Origin: JAFMKE01 sp964655225 | GTDB lineage: Bacteria; Bacteroidota; Bacteroidia; Chitinophagales; UBA8649 | Assembly (NCBI GenBank): GCA_964655225.1 | Contig: CAZZMB010000009.1 | Span: 1-58,415, forward strand | DNA: 58,415 bases | Reading direction: 5' to 3' | In this document: in pieces, positions 8,773 to 18,600 of the stretch | Position numbering within the stretch: position 1 is the first letter of the stretch | Layout: each line of letters starts with the position of its first letter | Position numbers and translations under genes: made by a program | Notes under the pieces: generated by a model | What the model was told of the DNA's origin: nothing | The model's database searches: none | Seen by the model: only the letters and a program-made list of their open reading frames with translations

Positions 8773-9171
8773 CTAACATAAAAATGATTGTTGGAGTATC
8801 CGCAGCGGGACAATGGGGATTGCTTGATTAAAACTTGTTCTTTCAAACTTTATCTTGGGTGTAACCGGTGAGAGTGAGAGACTGTTTAAAACGCGCATCG
8901 GAATGAAACTTACGAATGTTTTTACATTATGGCTTACCAATTCTGTATCGATGTCAATCAAGCCATTATCAAACAAACAACATGCGGGTTTATCAAAACT
9001 TAGTAAGGAATTTTTATTTTCGGTACATCCATCATTGCAATGCGAGTCGCTGAATAATACACTCCATGAACTTTCATTGGATATATTACAAGTCACCGCT
9101 GAATAAGGAATAGCTATACTACTAATTAAGACAAAAGCAATGAGGTAAATACTGGTGATATGTTTAAACAT
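8773..9171 (-). CDS. Small exported Cys-rich protein (HYC_CC_PP-like)
   Basis: 132 aa from ATG 9171 (MFKHITSIYLIAF). A TTG 21 nt upstream at 9192 is in frame, but it falls in the -7 promoter element, so the ATG is preferred. A signal peptide or anchor spans about 1-27. The mature part carries Cys singly and as CNDGC and PACC, similar in arrangement to the small 'HYC_CC_PP' proteins found beside TonB receptors in Bacteroidota; the assignment is by resemblance only. It precedes the receptor by 44 nt and is probably the first gene of the metal operon, suggesting a role in metal binding or sensing at the envelope. Confidence 0.65.
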   Translation of the reverse strand: MFKHITSIYLIAFVLISSIAIPYSAVTCNISNESSWSVLFSDSHCNDGCTENKNSLLSFDKPACCLFDNGLIDIDTELVSHNVKTFVSFIPMRVLNSLSLSPVTPKIKFERTSFNQAIPIVPLRILQQSFLC

Positions 9172-9189
9172 TCTTTTCAAAACAGAATA

Positions 9190-9197
9190 CAAAAATA
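9190..9197 (-). promoter_or_regulatory. -7 element of the metal operon
   Basis: On the minus strand these bases read TATTTTTG, matching TAnnTTTG, 18 nt before ATG 9171. No TTG lies at the usual 17-23 nt upstream; the nearest is 26 nt away, inside the end of the previous gene. The assignment rests on the -7 element alone. Confidence 0.4.
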
Positions 9198-9212
9198 GAT
9201 AAAATTTAGTAA

Positions 9213-11447
9213 TTAGTTTTTAACAAAGGATTTAAGTCCAACAAGATTGTCATTTGTCAGCAGTCTTACAAAGTATACACCTGGCGGAAATGGCTTGCTG
9301 TTAAGTTTAATGGATGTTTTATTGTTATGTTTAGATTGATGCACAGACTGCCCAAGGGTATTTACTATTTCTATACGAATAGCTTGCTTGGATTCAGTAA
9401 AACGAAGAAGGATATGATTGGAACTTGGATTTGGGTACAAATCAAAGTTAAATTCATTCTGCTGTTTTGGTCCGATCGTTAATCCCGTTGTGTCGATAAT
9501 GGTCGTGTCAGTTGGCGTAGTTCCTGAGTAATGGTTGACTCCTCCTCTTGCATTTCCCACAAAAAAGTCCATCACTCCATCACTATTAATATCGGTAATG
9601 CTTAAACTAGAGCGAACTCCAACGCGGGCGGGTAAAATCCCGGGACTTAGTAACTCAAAACTACCTTTTTGAAGGGAATCCTGATTGACCAGATAGCTTT
9701 GAATATATCCTAAATCATTGCCTACATAAAGAATTTGATTGCTATCGGTTTTTAATATACTCGGCGCACTAAAACCAGGCACAAAACCAGGCTGATTGGT
9801 GCGAATTTCACCTAAAGCTTGATTAGAACTATCCGGATGAAATTCAGCGATTGAGGCGGAACCGAAGTTCCAGAAATAAATGAGCTCTCCATAACTTCCT
9901 TCTCTGCCAATAAGCAAATCTAGTAGGCTATCTCCATTTAAATCGGCCAAATGCGGATGAGCTTTGTTGCCAACATCAATATTCAAGTACTGTAACTGTG
10001 TTAAGGTAAAAATTGCTGGATTCCCAATTCCTGCGGTGTTTTCATATAAATGAATCAATCCGTTAGCATCACCAATAATCATATCCTTATCGCCATCATT
10101 ATCTAGGTCTCCAAAACATGGACGTAAAAAGTCGGCACCAAAATTACTTAATCCAAGGTAGTCTGGATCAACTAGGGTGAAGGCAGGTAAGGAATCGCTT
10201 CCTGTATTTTCATAATAAAACAAACTAGCAATCGTCGTCCCCATATCTTCATAAACGTAGCCATTAGAAACAATCAAGTCTTCCAAACCATCGCCATTAT
10301 GATCAAAAAATGTGGGGAATGAATAACTTCCTACATCTATAGTTTGATCAACTATAAAATCGTTTTGAATAAATTGAAATGGGGTTGTTGTATCGCCTGT
10401 GTTTTCATATAACCAAGAGCAAGTCGTGTTTACATGAGCCGTTTGGGAATTAGGTGCAATCAATAAATCTTTTTCTCCGTCATTAGTGACATCTACATAG
10501 TAGGCTGCAGGGAAAATTTCTAAGTTCGCCGGAATATCATAGCTCGGATAGCTCAAGTCGGCAAGCGTACTTTCCATGTGGGCATTTAAACTGGTGGCAT
10601 CATTTTGCAAAAATACCATTGAATTATAGGAGACATCTCCTAAGAGAAGATCCATTCGATTGTCTTTGTTTGGATCAAAGAGTAGAATGGTAGAACCGAT
10701 ATGCTTAGGTCCACCTGAAGCAATAGGGCTCCCTGAGGATCCGCCTTTACATGCAATATCAAAATTGACTCCATTGGTGGAATTGCTCTCAGAAAAAAGT
10801 CCCCAACACGAAGTATATTCTTCAAAGATTAACGAATCGCATCCGTAGCCCATTTCGTCAGATAGATTTCTATAAAACGGTAGCGTGGTTCCTAAATTAT
10901 AGAACACGAGAATATCCATATCTCCATCCCCATCAATATCCTCGATACCAGGGATGTCTCCGTTGCTATTATAAATATTTACCGGAAATCCACCAAGGTC
11001 AAATTTCAACAAGGAGCTGGCTTGGAAAAAAGAAATTTCTCCTCCGACTATTTCTTGCTCATAGACTTGAATGCCTGTATTCACAAAGGCAAATATATCC
11101 GTTAGTCCATCACAGTTATAATCCCTAAACAAAGCAAAACGGATCATTTCGGGAAAGAATTTCTCTAAATCCGGCGCATAAGAATATTCTCCATTTGCAT
11201 CTTTTAAAAGGATAAGAGTTTTATTTGATTTTCGGTCGAAAATTAATAAATCCTCAAAACCATCCTGATTGATGTCTCCTGCCGAAAATTGAGGTAGATC
11301 AAGCCCTCCAAGCCAAGCATTAGAGAGGGTGCTACCATTTTCAGAAACCGGTATATTTTGCTTGGCAAAAAGTTGTGCATTTAAGTCTTGGCAAAGAAAC
11401 ACAGCAATTATTGGGAGTAATTTGAATACTAAATTGACTTTTATCAT
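9213..11447 (-). CDS. Secreted FG-GAP/VCBS-repeat protein with T9SS sorting domain
   Basis: 744 aa from ATG 11447 (MIKVNLVFKLLPII); the in-frame TTG at 11456 lies inside a -7 element. A signal peptide (to about residue 25) is followed by many FG-GAP-like motifs with calcium-loop patterns (DINQDGFEDLLIFD, DYNCDGLTDIF, DIDGDGDMDIL, DLDNDGDKDMIIGD, DLNGDSLLDLLIG), consistent with a beta-propeller, then a short Thr/Asp linker. The last 75 residues, opening FDLYPNPSSNHI and ending GVYFVRLLT…KSFVKN, form a type A T9SS sorting domain, so the protein should be exported and anchored at the cell surface. Ligand unknown; propellers of this type often bind sugars or proteins. Confidence 0.9.
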   Translation of the reverse strand: MIKVNLVFKLLPIIAVFLCQDLNAQLFAKQNIPVSENGSTLSNAWLGGLDLPQFSAGDINQDGFEDLLIFDRKSNKTLILLKDANGEYSYAPDLEKFFPEMIRFALFRDYNCDGLTDIFAFVNTGIQVYEQEIVGGEISFFQASSLLKFDLGGFPVNIYNSNGDIPGIEDIDGDGDMDILVFYNLGTTLPFYRNLSDEMGYGCDSLIFEEYTSCWGLFSESNSTNGVNFDIACKGGSSGSPIASGGPKHIGSTILLFDPNKDNRMDLLLGDVSYNSMVFLQNDATSLNAHMESTLADLSYPSYDIPANLEIFPAAYYVDVTNDGEKDLLIAPNSQTAHVNTTCSWLYENTGDTTTPFQFIQNDFIVDQTIDVGSYSFPTFFDHNGDGLEDLIVSNGYVYEDMGTTIASLFYYENTGSDSLPAFTLVDPDYLGLSNFGADFLRPCFGDLDNDGDKDMIIGDANGLIHLYENTAGIGNPAIFTLTQLQYLNIDVGNKAHPHLADLNGDSLLDLLIGREGSYGELIYFWNFGSASIAEFHPDSSNQALGEIRTNQPGFVPGFSAPSILKTDSNQILYVGNDLGYIQSYLVNQDSLQKGSFELLSPGILPARVGVRSSLSITDINSDGVMDFFVGNARGGVNHYSGTTPTDTTIIDTTGLTIGPKQQNEFNFDLYPNPSSNHILLRFTESKQAIRIEIVNTLGQSVHQSKHNNKTSIKLNSKPFPPGVYFVRLLTNDNLVGLKSFVKN

Positions 11448-11453
11448 TATTCT

Positions 11454-11461
11454 CAAATATA
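11454..11461 (-). promoter_or_regulatory. -7 element almost touching the start codon
   Basis: The minus strand reads TATATTTG (TAnnTTTG). Only six bases separate it from ATG 11447, so a start about 4 nt downstream would leave a leader of roughly 3 nt. No TTG at normal -33 spacing is visible. Confidence 0.4.
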
Positions 11462-11542
11462 CATAAAAAGTGCTTGACCGAAATGTAAATGTTGTATCAA
11501 TCTATCGCATAATATCATATACCTTGCTTTGCTCTTAACTGT

Positions 11543-12799
11543 TTAGGTTTTGCGTTCTTTTTTACGCGCTGCGGGAAACAAAACATTATTTAGAATTAGA
11601 CGATATCCAGGTGAATTAGGGTGTAGGTTTAAGTCTGTTTTTGGATCCCCAACAAAATGCTGATAATCTTCAGGATCATGTCCACCAAACCAACTCCACA
11701 TCCCAAATCCATAGGTCCCATGAATATATTTAGCTTCATTCGCAGCTTTGTTTTCACCGAGAATAAGTACGTTGCTTTTGATGTAATCTTTTTTGAAAGC
11801 CGTTGTTTGTCCCATAAAACCTTTCACTGTTTTGGTGTGATTTTGCGTGAGCATCGTTGGAATTGGATCCCACTTAGCAGAGAAATCAAATAAAGTGAAG
11901 TAGTCCAAGTTTTTTGCAACTTTCCGTCCAAAATTAGCATCAATATTCGAGTATTCATATTCATAAGGGCTCATTCGAAGTTGAAAATTTTCAAAGGCAA
12001 GTGTATGCGCATAGTTTAGTTCATTTTGCGCATTGGGGCTTGGAGCATCTCCATCATACATATGGTCACAAATATCCGTCCCCTCAGCAGCTAACGCAAT
12101 GTCATAACTGTCTGTTGCTGAACACATGGCAAACATAAAACCGCCTCCTGCCACAAAGCCTTGTACCCTTTTGCCGATTGCTAGTTTAAGTTGAGAAACT
12201 TTATTAAATCCGTATTGGGCAGCTATTGATTCTAGCTCCCTCACTTGTTCTTGATACCAGCTTTGCGATTTGTATGCATTCCAAAATTTACCGTATTGAC
12301 CGGTAAAATCTTCATGATGGAGGTGCAACCAATCATAAAGGACCAATTTATCTTCCATTATCTCTGTGTCATAAATGACATCATAAGGAATTTCTGCATA
12401 GGTCAAGGCAAGAGTCACTGCATCGTCCCATGGGGCGTTACTTTTTGGAGAATAAACGGCAATTTTAGGTGCTTTTTCTAGTTTGGCTATATCCATATTT
12501 TTTTCAGGATTGGCTATTGTCCTGATAATGTTTGTGTATTTAGCATCAGGAACTAGTTCATAACTGACTCCTCGAATATTGCATTCATCTTGTATTTGTT
12601 TGATGCTTTTAACTGCAAAGCTTCCTCCTCTATAGTTTAGTAGCCAATCGATTTCTAATCCTTCAGTTAATGCCCAGAAGGCAATTCCATATGCTTTCAG
12701 ATGATTATTCTGCTCTTTATCCATTGGAATCAGAATATAAGCAGCTTGAGCTTGAGTGGTAAACAAGATAATTCCAAGAATTAAAAAGAGCTTCTTCAT
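11543..12799 (-). CDS. Conserved secreted protein, often labelled 'asparagine synthetase B'
   Basis: 418 aa with a signal peptide (MKKLFLILGIILFTTQAQA). From memory, close relatives in Bacteroidota start with the same YILIPMD…NHLKAYGIA…LLNYRGGSF block and are often annotated 'asparagine synthetase B'. I see neither the N-terminal Cys2 glutaminase of AsnB nor the SGGxDS ATP-pyrophosphatase loop, so that name looks wrong. Visible features include IAVYSPKSNAPWDDAVTLAL, LHLHHEDFTGQYGKFW, GGFMFAMCSATDSYD and GMWSWFGGHDPEDYQHFVG. The middle (a GGG…MC segment after a predicted Rossmann-like stretch) vaguely recalls glutamine-amidotransferase folds, but that is speculation. Function unknown. Confidence 0.8.
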   Translation of the reverse strand: MKKLFLILGIILFTTQAQAAYILIPMDKEQNNHLKAYGIAFWALTEGLEIDWLLNYRGGSFAVKSIKQIQDECNIRGVSYELVPDAKYTNIIRTIANPEKNMDIAKLEKAPKIAVYSPKSNAPWDDAVTLALTYAEIPYDVIYDTEIMEDKLVLYDWLHLHHEDFTGQYGKFWNAYKSQSWYQEQVRELESIAAQYGFNKVSQLKLAIGKRVQGFVAGGGFMFAMCSATDSYDIALAAEGTDICDHMYDGDAPSPNAQNELNYAHTLAFENFQLRMSPYEYEYSNIDANFGRKVAKNLDYFTLFDFSAKWDPIPTMLTQNHTKTVKGFMGQTTAFKKDYIKSNVLILGENKAANEAKYIHGTYGFGMWSWFGGHDPEDYQHFVGDPKTDLNLHPNSPGYRLILNNVLFPAARKKERKT

Positions 12800-12803
12800 A
12801 TTT

Positions 12804-12811
12804 CAAAAGTA
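12804..12811 (-). promoter_or_regulatory. -7 element four bases before ATG
   Basis: The minus strand reads TACTTTTG, matching TAnnTTTG, with four bases to ATG 12799; a TTTG sits 15 nt further upstream (12827-12830). If used, the transcript of the following gene would be essentially leaderless. Confidence 0.4.
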
Positions 12812-12877
12812 ACGCAAAATATGTTCCAAATGAAATACAAATTGCCTCTTTTAGGGTTTAAAACGTTCATGTCAAAT

Positions 12878-12905
12878 AAAAAGGCCCACACTTAAAATGC
12901 AGGCC
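12878..12905 (-). terminator. Intrinsic terminator of the icd gene
   Basis: On the minus strand GGCCTGCA pairs with TGTGGGCC (eight pairs, two of them G-U) around a 7-nt loop, and TTTTT follows directly. It begins 25 nt after the isocitrate dehydrogenase stop. Confidence 0.7.
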
Positions 12906-12929
12906 AATATACATTTTAATTAGTGCCGA

Positions 12930-15158
12930 TTACAAGGCGTCAATTGCAGCATTGAACAATGTACTTGGTCGCATGGCTTGCCTGGCTTCCTGGTCGTTAA
13001 CTTTATAGTAGCCGCCAATATTCATTGCTTTACCTTGAACTTCATTAAGCTCAGCAACAATGTTTTCTTCGTTTCGCTTTAATTCTTTAAACAAAGTGGA
13101 AAAAACACTTGCTAGGGCTTCATTATCTGTTTGGTTCATAAGCGCTTCAGCCCAGAACATGGCTAAATAGAAGTGACTTCCCCTATTATCTAATTCTTTT
13201 ACTTTTCTTGACGGAGACTTGCGCTCACTCAATAACTTTTCTGTGGCAGCATTCAATGCTTTTGCTAAGATAGAGGCCTTCAGATTGCTGTTTACTTCTG
13301 CGATATGCTCCAATGACTCTGCTAATGCTAGAAACTCACCGAGGGAATCCCATCGCAGGTGATTTTCTTTCATGAATTGATCCACGTGCTTAGGTGCAGA
13401 TCCTCCAGCACCTGTTTCAAACAATCCTCCTCCATTCATTAATGGAACGATTGATAACATTTTTGCACTTGTTCCTACTTCTAATATTGGAAACAAATCG
13501 GTATTATAATCTCTCAAAACATTTCCCGTAACAGAAATAGTATCCAGTCCTTCTTTTATTCTTCCTAAGGAAAATCTGGTAGCTAGGATAGGTGACATAA
13601 TTCTTATGTCTAATCCATTGGTGTCATGATCTAACAAATATTTATTAACCTTTAAAATTAACTGTGCATCATGAGCTCTATTTTCATCCAACCAAAAAAC
13701 AGCGGGGGTTTGGCTAAGTCGAGCTCTTTTTACTGCCAATTTCACCCAATCCTGAATAGGGGCATCCTTTGCTAAACACATTCTCCAAATATCTCCCTTT
13801 CCAACTTGGTGTTCCATCAATATCGTTCCCTCATCATTGAGAACTTGTACTTTTCCTGCTTTTTGGATTTCAAAGGTTTTATCATGACTGCCATATTCTT
13901 CAGCTTTTTGAGCCATTAGTCCAACGTTAGGGACTGAGCCCATAGTTGTGGGGTCAAATGCGCCATGCTTTTTACAAAAATCAATAGTTTCTTGGTAGAT
14001 TCCCGCATAACTGCTGTCAGGAATTACGGCTTTTGTATCTTGAGTTTCTCCCTCTGCATCCCACATTTGACCAGAATTTCTAATCATAGCTGGCATGGAA
14101 GCATCAATTATGACGTCACTTGGCACATGTAGGTTGGTTATTCCATTATCGGAATCAACCATTGCTAAGCTAGGCCTTGAATTATAGCATGCTTCAATAT
14201 CAGCTTCAATTTCAACGCGTTGCTCTTTTGGCAGCTTTTCTAGCTTGTTCAGTAAGTCACCAAATCCATTATTAACATTAACGCCTAATGATGCAATTGT
14301 TTCTGCATGCTTTGTGAAAACATCTTTAAAAAATACTTTAACTGCATGACCAAAAATAATTGGATCGGAAACTTTCATCATTGTGGCTTTCATGTGCAAG
14401 GAGAAAAGTAAATTTTGATTACTTGCATCCTCAATTTGTTCGGATAAGAAAGCCAACAATGCTTTTTTATTCATTACTGAGGCATCAACGACCTCTCCTT
14501 GCTGAACGGCAATATTTTCTTTTAAAAAAGTTTTTGTTTCATCATTTCCAATATGTAAAACTGATAATTTCTCTTCCATAGGAGAGGTAATGGATTGTTC
14601 GTTATTTCTGAAGTCGCCTGCAGTCATTGTTCCTACATGGGTTTTGGAGTTGTTGCTCCATTCCCCCATAGAATGGGGGTTGTTTTTCGCATATTGCTTA
14701 ACGGGCTTTGGAGCTCTTCGATCCGAATTACCCTCTCTTAAAACAGGATTTACTGCGCTTCCTTTGACCTTGTTGTATTGGGCCATGATTGCCTTTTCTT
14801 CGGCGGTTTTCGGATTTTCTGGGTAGTTTGGAATACTGAAGCCTAGTGCTTGCAATTCTTCTATTGCTTCCTGAAGTTGAGGGACAGAAGCGCTGATATT
14901 TGGAAGTTTTATGATATTGGCTTCAGGTGTTTTGACTAGTCTACCTAATTCAGCTAATTCATCATTTATTTTTTGCTCCTTGCTTAACGTTTCCGGAAAC
15001 AAGGCTAAAATTCTGCCAGACAAAGAGATGTCTCTAGTCTCAATTTCGATATTTGCATGCTTAGCAAATGCTGAAATAATTGGAAGCAAGGAATAGGTTG
15101 CTAAAGCAGGAGCTTCATCTGTTTGAGTGTAAATTATTTTTGATTGATGCATATTCAT
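12930..15158 (-). CDS. icd: NADP-dependent isocitrate dehydrogenase, monomeric type
   Basis: 742 aa from ATG 15158 (MNMHQSKIIYTQTDEAPALATYS); an ATG two codons later (15152) is equally possible. The frame stays open to 15569, but the extra 137 residues lack any IDH character and a TACCTTTG -7 element at 15194-15201 lies inside that extension. The enzyme oxidatively decarboxylates isocitrate to 2-oxoglutarate in the TCA cycle. The length fits the 80-kDa monomeric (IDH-II) class, unrelated in length to the dimeric Icd. Family blocks seen: TDEAPALATYSLLPI, EGNSDRRAP, NPHSMGEWS, DASMPAMIRNSGQMW, HQVGKGDIWRMC, PAVFWLDENRAHD and FETGAGGSAPKHV. It stands alone, with its own promoter and terminator. 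Confidence 0.95.
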   Translation of the reverse strand: MNMHQSKIIYTQTDEAPALATYSLLPIISAFAKHANIEIETRDISLSGRILALFPETLSKEQKINDELAELGRLVKTPEANIIKLPNISASVPQLQEAIEELQALGFSIPNYPENPKTAEEKAIMAQYNKVKGSAVNPVLREGNSDRRAPKPVKQYAKNNPHSMGEWSNNSKTHVGTMTAGDFRNNEQSITSPMEEKLSVLHIGNDETKTFLKENIAVQQGEVVDASVMNKKALLAFLSEQIEDASNQNLLFSLHMKATMMKVSDPIIFGHAVKVFFKDVFTKHAETIASLGVNVNNGFGDLLNKLEKLPKEQRVEIEADIEACYNSRPSLAMVDSDNGITNLHVPSDVIIDASMPAMIRNSGQMWDAEGETQDTKAVIPDSSYAGIYQETIDFCKKHGAFDPTTMGSVPNVGLMAQKAEEYGSHDKTFEIQKAGKVQVLNDEGTILMEHQVGKGDIWRMCLAKDAPIQDWVKLAVKRARLSQTPAVFWLDENRAHDAQLILKVNKYLLDHDTNGLDIRIMSPILATRFSLGRIKEGLDTISVTGNVLRDYNTDLFPILEVGTSAKMLSIVPLMNGGGLFETGAGGSAPKHVDQFMKENHLRWDSLGEFLALAESLEHIAEVNSNLKASILAKALNAATEKLLSERKSPSRKVKELDNRGSHFYLAMFWAEALMNQTDNEALASVFSTLFKELKRNEENIVAELNEVQGKAMNIGGYYKVNDQEARQAMRPSTLFNAAIDAL

Positions 15159-15193
15159 GTTTGAAAGAGTGTTTGATTTTGAAAATAGCTTGG

Positions 15194-15201
15194 CAAAGGT
15201 A
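15194..15201 (-). promoter_or_regulatory. -7 element for icd
   Basis: The minus strand reads TACCTTTG, an exact TAnnTTTG match, 35 nt before ATG 15158. No TTG at normal spacing is visible upstream. It supports the shorter reading of the icd start. The rest of the 456-nt gap to 15615 holds nothing else I can name. Confidence 0.45.
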
Positions 15202-15602
15202 GCTAATTTGAACATTTCTTTCGTGTATATATCTACTTTCTTACTTAGTTTATTTGAATTTAATACAAGTATGCTTCTTGGCTTGGTTAACCATGCGGAT
15301 GATGCAAGTGCATACAATATGAATGCGAAAGGGAACTTTTCTTTGATTTGTATTAGTTTATATATTGTCAGTGCAGGCGCAGGTCTATCAAGGCGAGAAT
15401 TATCAATGGATAATTTTCTAAGAGTATTTTTGGAGTATGTTTCATGGACAGCGCATTGATTACTCAAGTAATAAGCGTTAATATTCTTTTTTCGAAGCCA
15501 CAAATTAAAATAATTGTCATTTTTTATGGAGGTAAAGTGTCTTATCTTTAACATTAGAAAAAACAACATTTAATAAAAAACAAACGCTTTCACAACATTT
15601 TT

Positions 15603-15610
15603 TATATTTA
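15603..15610 (+). promoter_or_regulatory. Possible -7 element directly before the first adhesin gene
   Basis: TATATTTA differs from TAnnTTTG only in the last base and ends four bases before ATG 15615. The same octamer occurs 21 nt ahead of the second adhesin gene (20308-20315), so the two paralogues share a promoter-like word at different distances. Confidence 0.3.
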
Positions 15611-15614
15611 CTGA

Positions 15615-18600
15615 ATGAAGAATCTATTATTTTCAATTATCTGCTTGATGTTTTCTGTGGCTTTAAATGCTCAACAAACTATTGTGCTTGAGGATAACAC
15701 GCTAGTCATTTGTGATTCAGCGCTGAATGGAGGGGCTTCTGCTGACACTATGTATCTCTGTCAACAAGCTTTTGAGGGTACAGTAATTTTAAATGGTCTT
15801 TGTGCTGAATACACACCCAATCTCAATTATTTCGGATATGATTCGATTTGTTTAACAACATGTATAGCTGGGGTTTGCATTGATACGGTGGTCAACATCA
15901 CTGTTCAGCCTGAAGGGGAATCTATTTATCAAACTACGCTAGAGGATGCCCCCTTTTTTGTTTGTGAGGCAGTAATTTCTGGGGGAAGTAATGTTGTGAT
16001 TGCTGGTTGTTCAAGTCCATTATTTGGAACAGCTGTTTATAATCCAGCTTGCGTGATTTATTCACCGCCATTGAATTACGTTGGTCTTGATTCCTTTTGC
16101 ATTGTGTCTTGTTTGGATACATTGTGTGATACATCCACTTTGGTAATGAGTATCACTCCTGTAACGGAAACGATTAATGTCAGTGTCCCAGGTAATGGGG
16201 AAGTAACTATTTGTTTTCCAGATTTACTAACTGTAGTGGATAGTGTAAGTGGTTTCTCCTTAAGCTGTGGACCCACAAATAATAATGGTATCCCTTTGGT
16301 TAATTCGGCGCAACAATGTGTGACATATACTCCCAATGCAAATTTTGATGGGACAGGTTTAACCGGAACGGATCAAATTTGTATTTCTGTTTGCAACAGT
16401 GTAGGGATTTGTGATGAAACCAATATCAATATTAACATAACGGGATTTCAGGTTACAAATAATTTTAATGCAACTCAATTAGCAGAATCTCTAGCAGGTG
16501 CAGGAGTTTCGATAACGGGTGCATTCTTGAATTGCCCAAATAATGCTTCGGGTTCATTTGTTAACTCTCCAAATGCACTAGGATTGGATGATGGTATTAT
16601 CTTAACTAGCGGAAATGCTATAGATGTCCAAGATGCAAGCCCACTTACCTTTATAAGTACGGATAATGCTGCTCCGGGAGATCTTGATTTGACTAACTTG
16701 ATTGCTGCCACTAATCCGGGTTTAGAATCAACAGATGCCTGTGTTTTGGAATTTGATGTAGAAGTTTTAGGAGATTCTTTGACCTTTAACTATGTGTTTG
16801 GATCCGAAGAATATGATGAATATGTTTGTTCAAACTTTAATGATGTTTTTGGTTTTTTTGTAAGTGGGGCGAATCCTTCTGGTCCGGCGTATGTTAACCA
16901 AAATGTGGCCTTAATTCCTGGCACGACAACTCCGGTTTCAATAAACTCGGTAAACATCGGGGCCGTGGGCACCGCTGGCACAGCTACAACTCCAGGGTGT
17001 AATACCTCTAATGCTGTATTTTTTAATGGGACTGTTACCGATATAGCTTATGATGGAAATACGGTAGCGCTTCAATCAAAAATTTTAACAACTCCTTGTA
17101 CCTCCTATCATTTTAAATTAGGGGTAGCAGATGGAAGTCCTTTAGGTGCAGGAGATAGGATATTTGATTCAGGTGTATTTGTTGAAGCAGGAAGTTTCGT
17201 TTCCTTGCCAGTGACCCTTGCGTCATCAACGGTCTTAGGAGAAGGTTTTGTTAATGCTGTTGAAGGCTGTGTAGATGGATTATTTAATTTCCAACTCAAT
17301 GAGGCCTTGCCAGTAGATTACGGCATCAAATTTCAGATATCAGGTACCGCAATAAATGGAGTTGATTATAATTTGATTCAGGACAGTCTTACCTTTTTTG
17401 CAGGCGACACGCAAGTAATGATAAATATTATTCCTATAAACGATGGACTTTTTGAAGGAACTGAAACCGTAAAATTATTCTTATTGAATCCTTGCACGAG
17501 TTTGCCATTTGACAGTGCTGAGCTGAGTATTATTGATTTGATTCCATTTAATTTATCGACTTTACCCGATACCATTTGCCCGGGAGATACATCAATATTG
17601 CATGCTACGATAGCCGGTGATGATAATAATTTAGCGATTTATAATTGGACGCCTAATAATGGCACTATAATGGATGTGGATAGCGGATATACTGCTGTAA
17701 CCCCTTCCACGACAAGTGATTTCTTTGTTGAATATACCTTAGGCGGATGTACCCAATCTGATACAACTTCTGTGTTTGTCTCTTTGTTTGATGTGGCTTA
17801 TAATACACAGTTGATTTCTTGTCCAGGAGCCAATGATGGAGGATTTACAGCTATTCCGAGTAATTCAATTGGAAATGTGAGCTATTTGTGGCAGCCATCT
17901 GCGAGCACAGATTCATTTGTAAATAATCTAAATACAGATACAATTACCCTGACCCTAATGGACGAGTCGGGATTGTCATGCGGGGTTCTTGAAGACACCT
18001 TATTCTTGCTCGAACCGACTGGATTATCTTTTACCACTGAAATCACGAATGTATCTTGTAATGGTTCATCTGATGGTTCTGTTTTAATTGCTAACCTAAC
18101 ACCAAACTCTTCATATCAAGTGGATATTGTATTTAATGGAATTCCATTGCCAAGCCAGAATGTTGTTGCGGATAATAATGGAGCATATTTTTTAGGGAAC
18201 TTAAGTCCGGGAGTATATGATTCTGTAGTGATTGCAAATTTGGCTTCAGGTTGCAGTAATAGTTTTGGGTTTACAATTTCCGAACCTGCGGTGCAAACTG
18301 CTACTATAATAGCCCCTGGTGCAGTCCTCTGCGCGGGAGGGACAATTGATAGTCTTATTGCTTTTGTAGCGGGAGGAACCGCTCCTTTCAGTTTTCTATG
18401 GAGTACAAATGATATTACCCAAACGATAACAGGACTTACCCCTGGATCTTATTGGCTCGAAGTAACTGACTCTAACTCTTGTGTGGCTGCAGATACCTTT
18501 GTCGTTTCACAACCCAATGCTCTAGCTTTGAATATTTTAGGTGATAGTGTTTCCTGTTTTGGTGAGAATGATGGTATGGTTTATGTAGATTCAATCACAG

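Noticed and set aside
11543..12799. Asparagine synthetase
   Set aside because: Catalytic Cys and ATP-pyrophosphatase motifs are absent and a signal peptide is present.
14360..14826. Antisense ORFs within icd
   Set aside because: They are shadows of a strongly coding frame and have no recognisable domain.
15159..15569. 137-residue N-terminal extension of isocitrate dehydrogenase
   Set aside because: The frame is open but lacks IDH motifs and contains a TAnnTTTG element; the family length of about 740 aa is reached from 15158.
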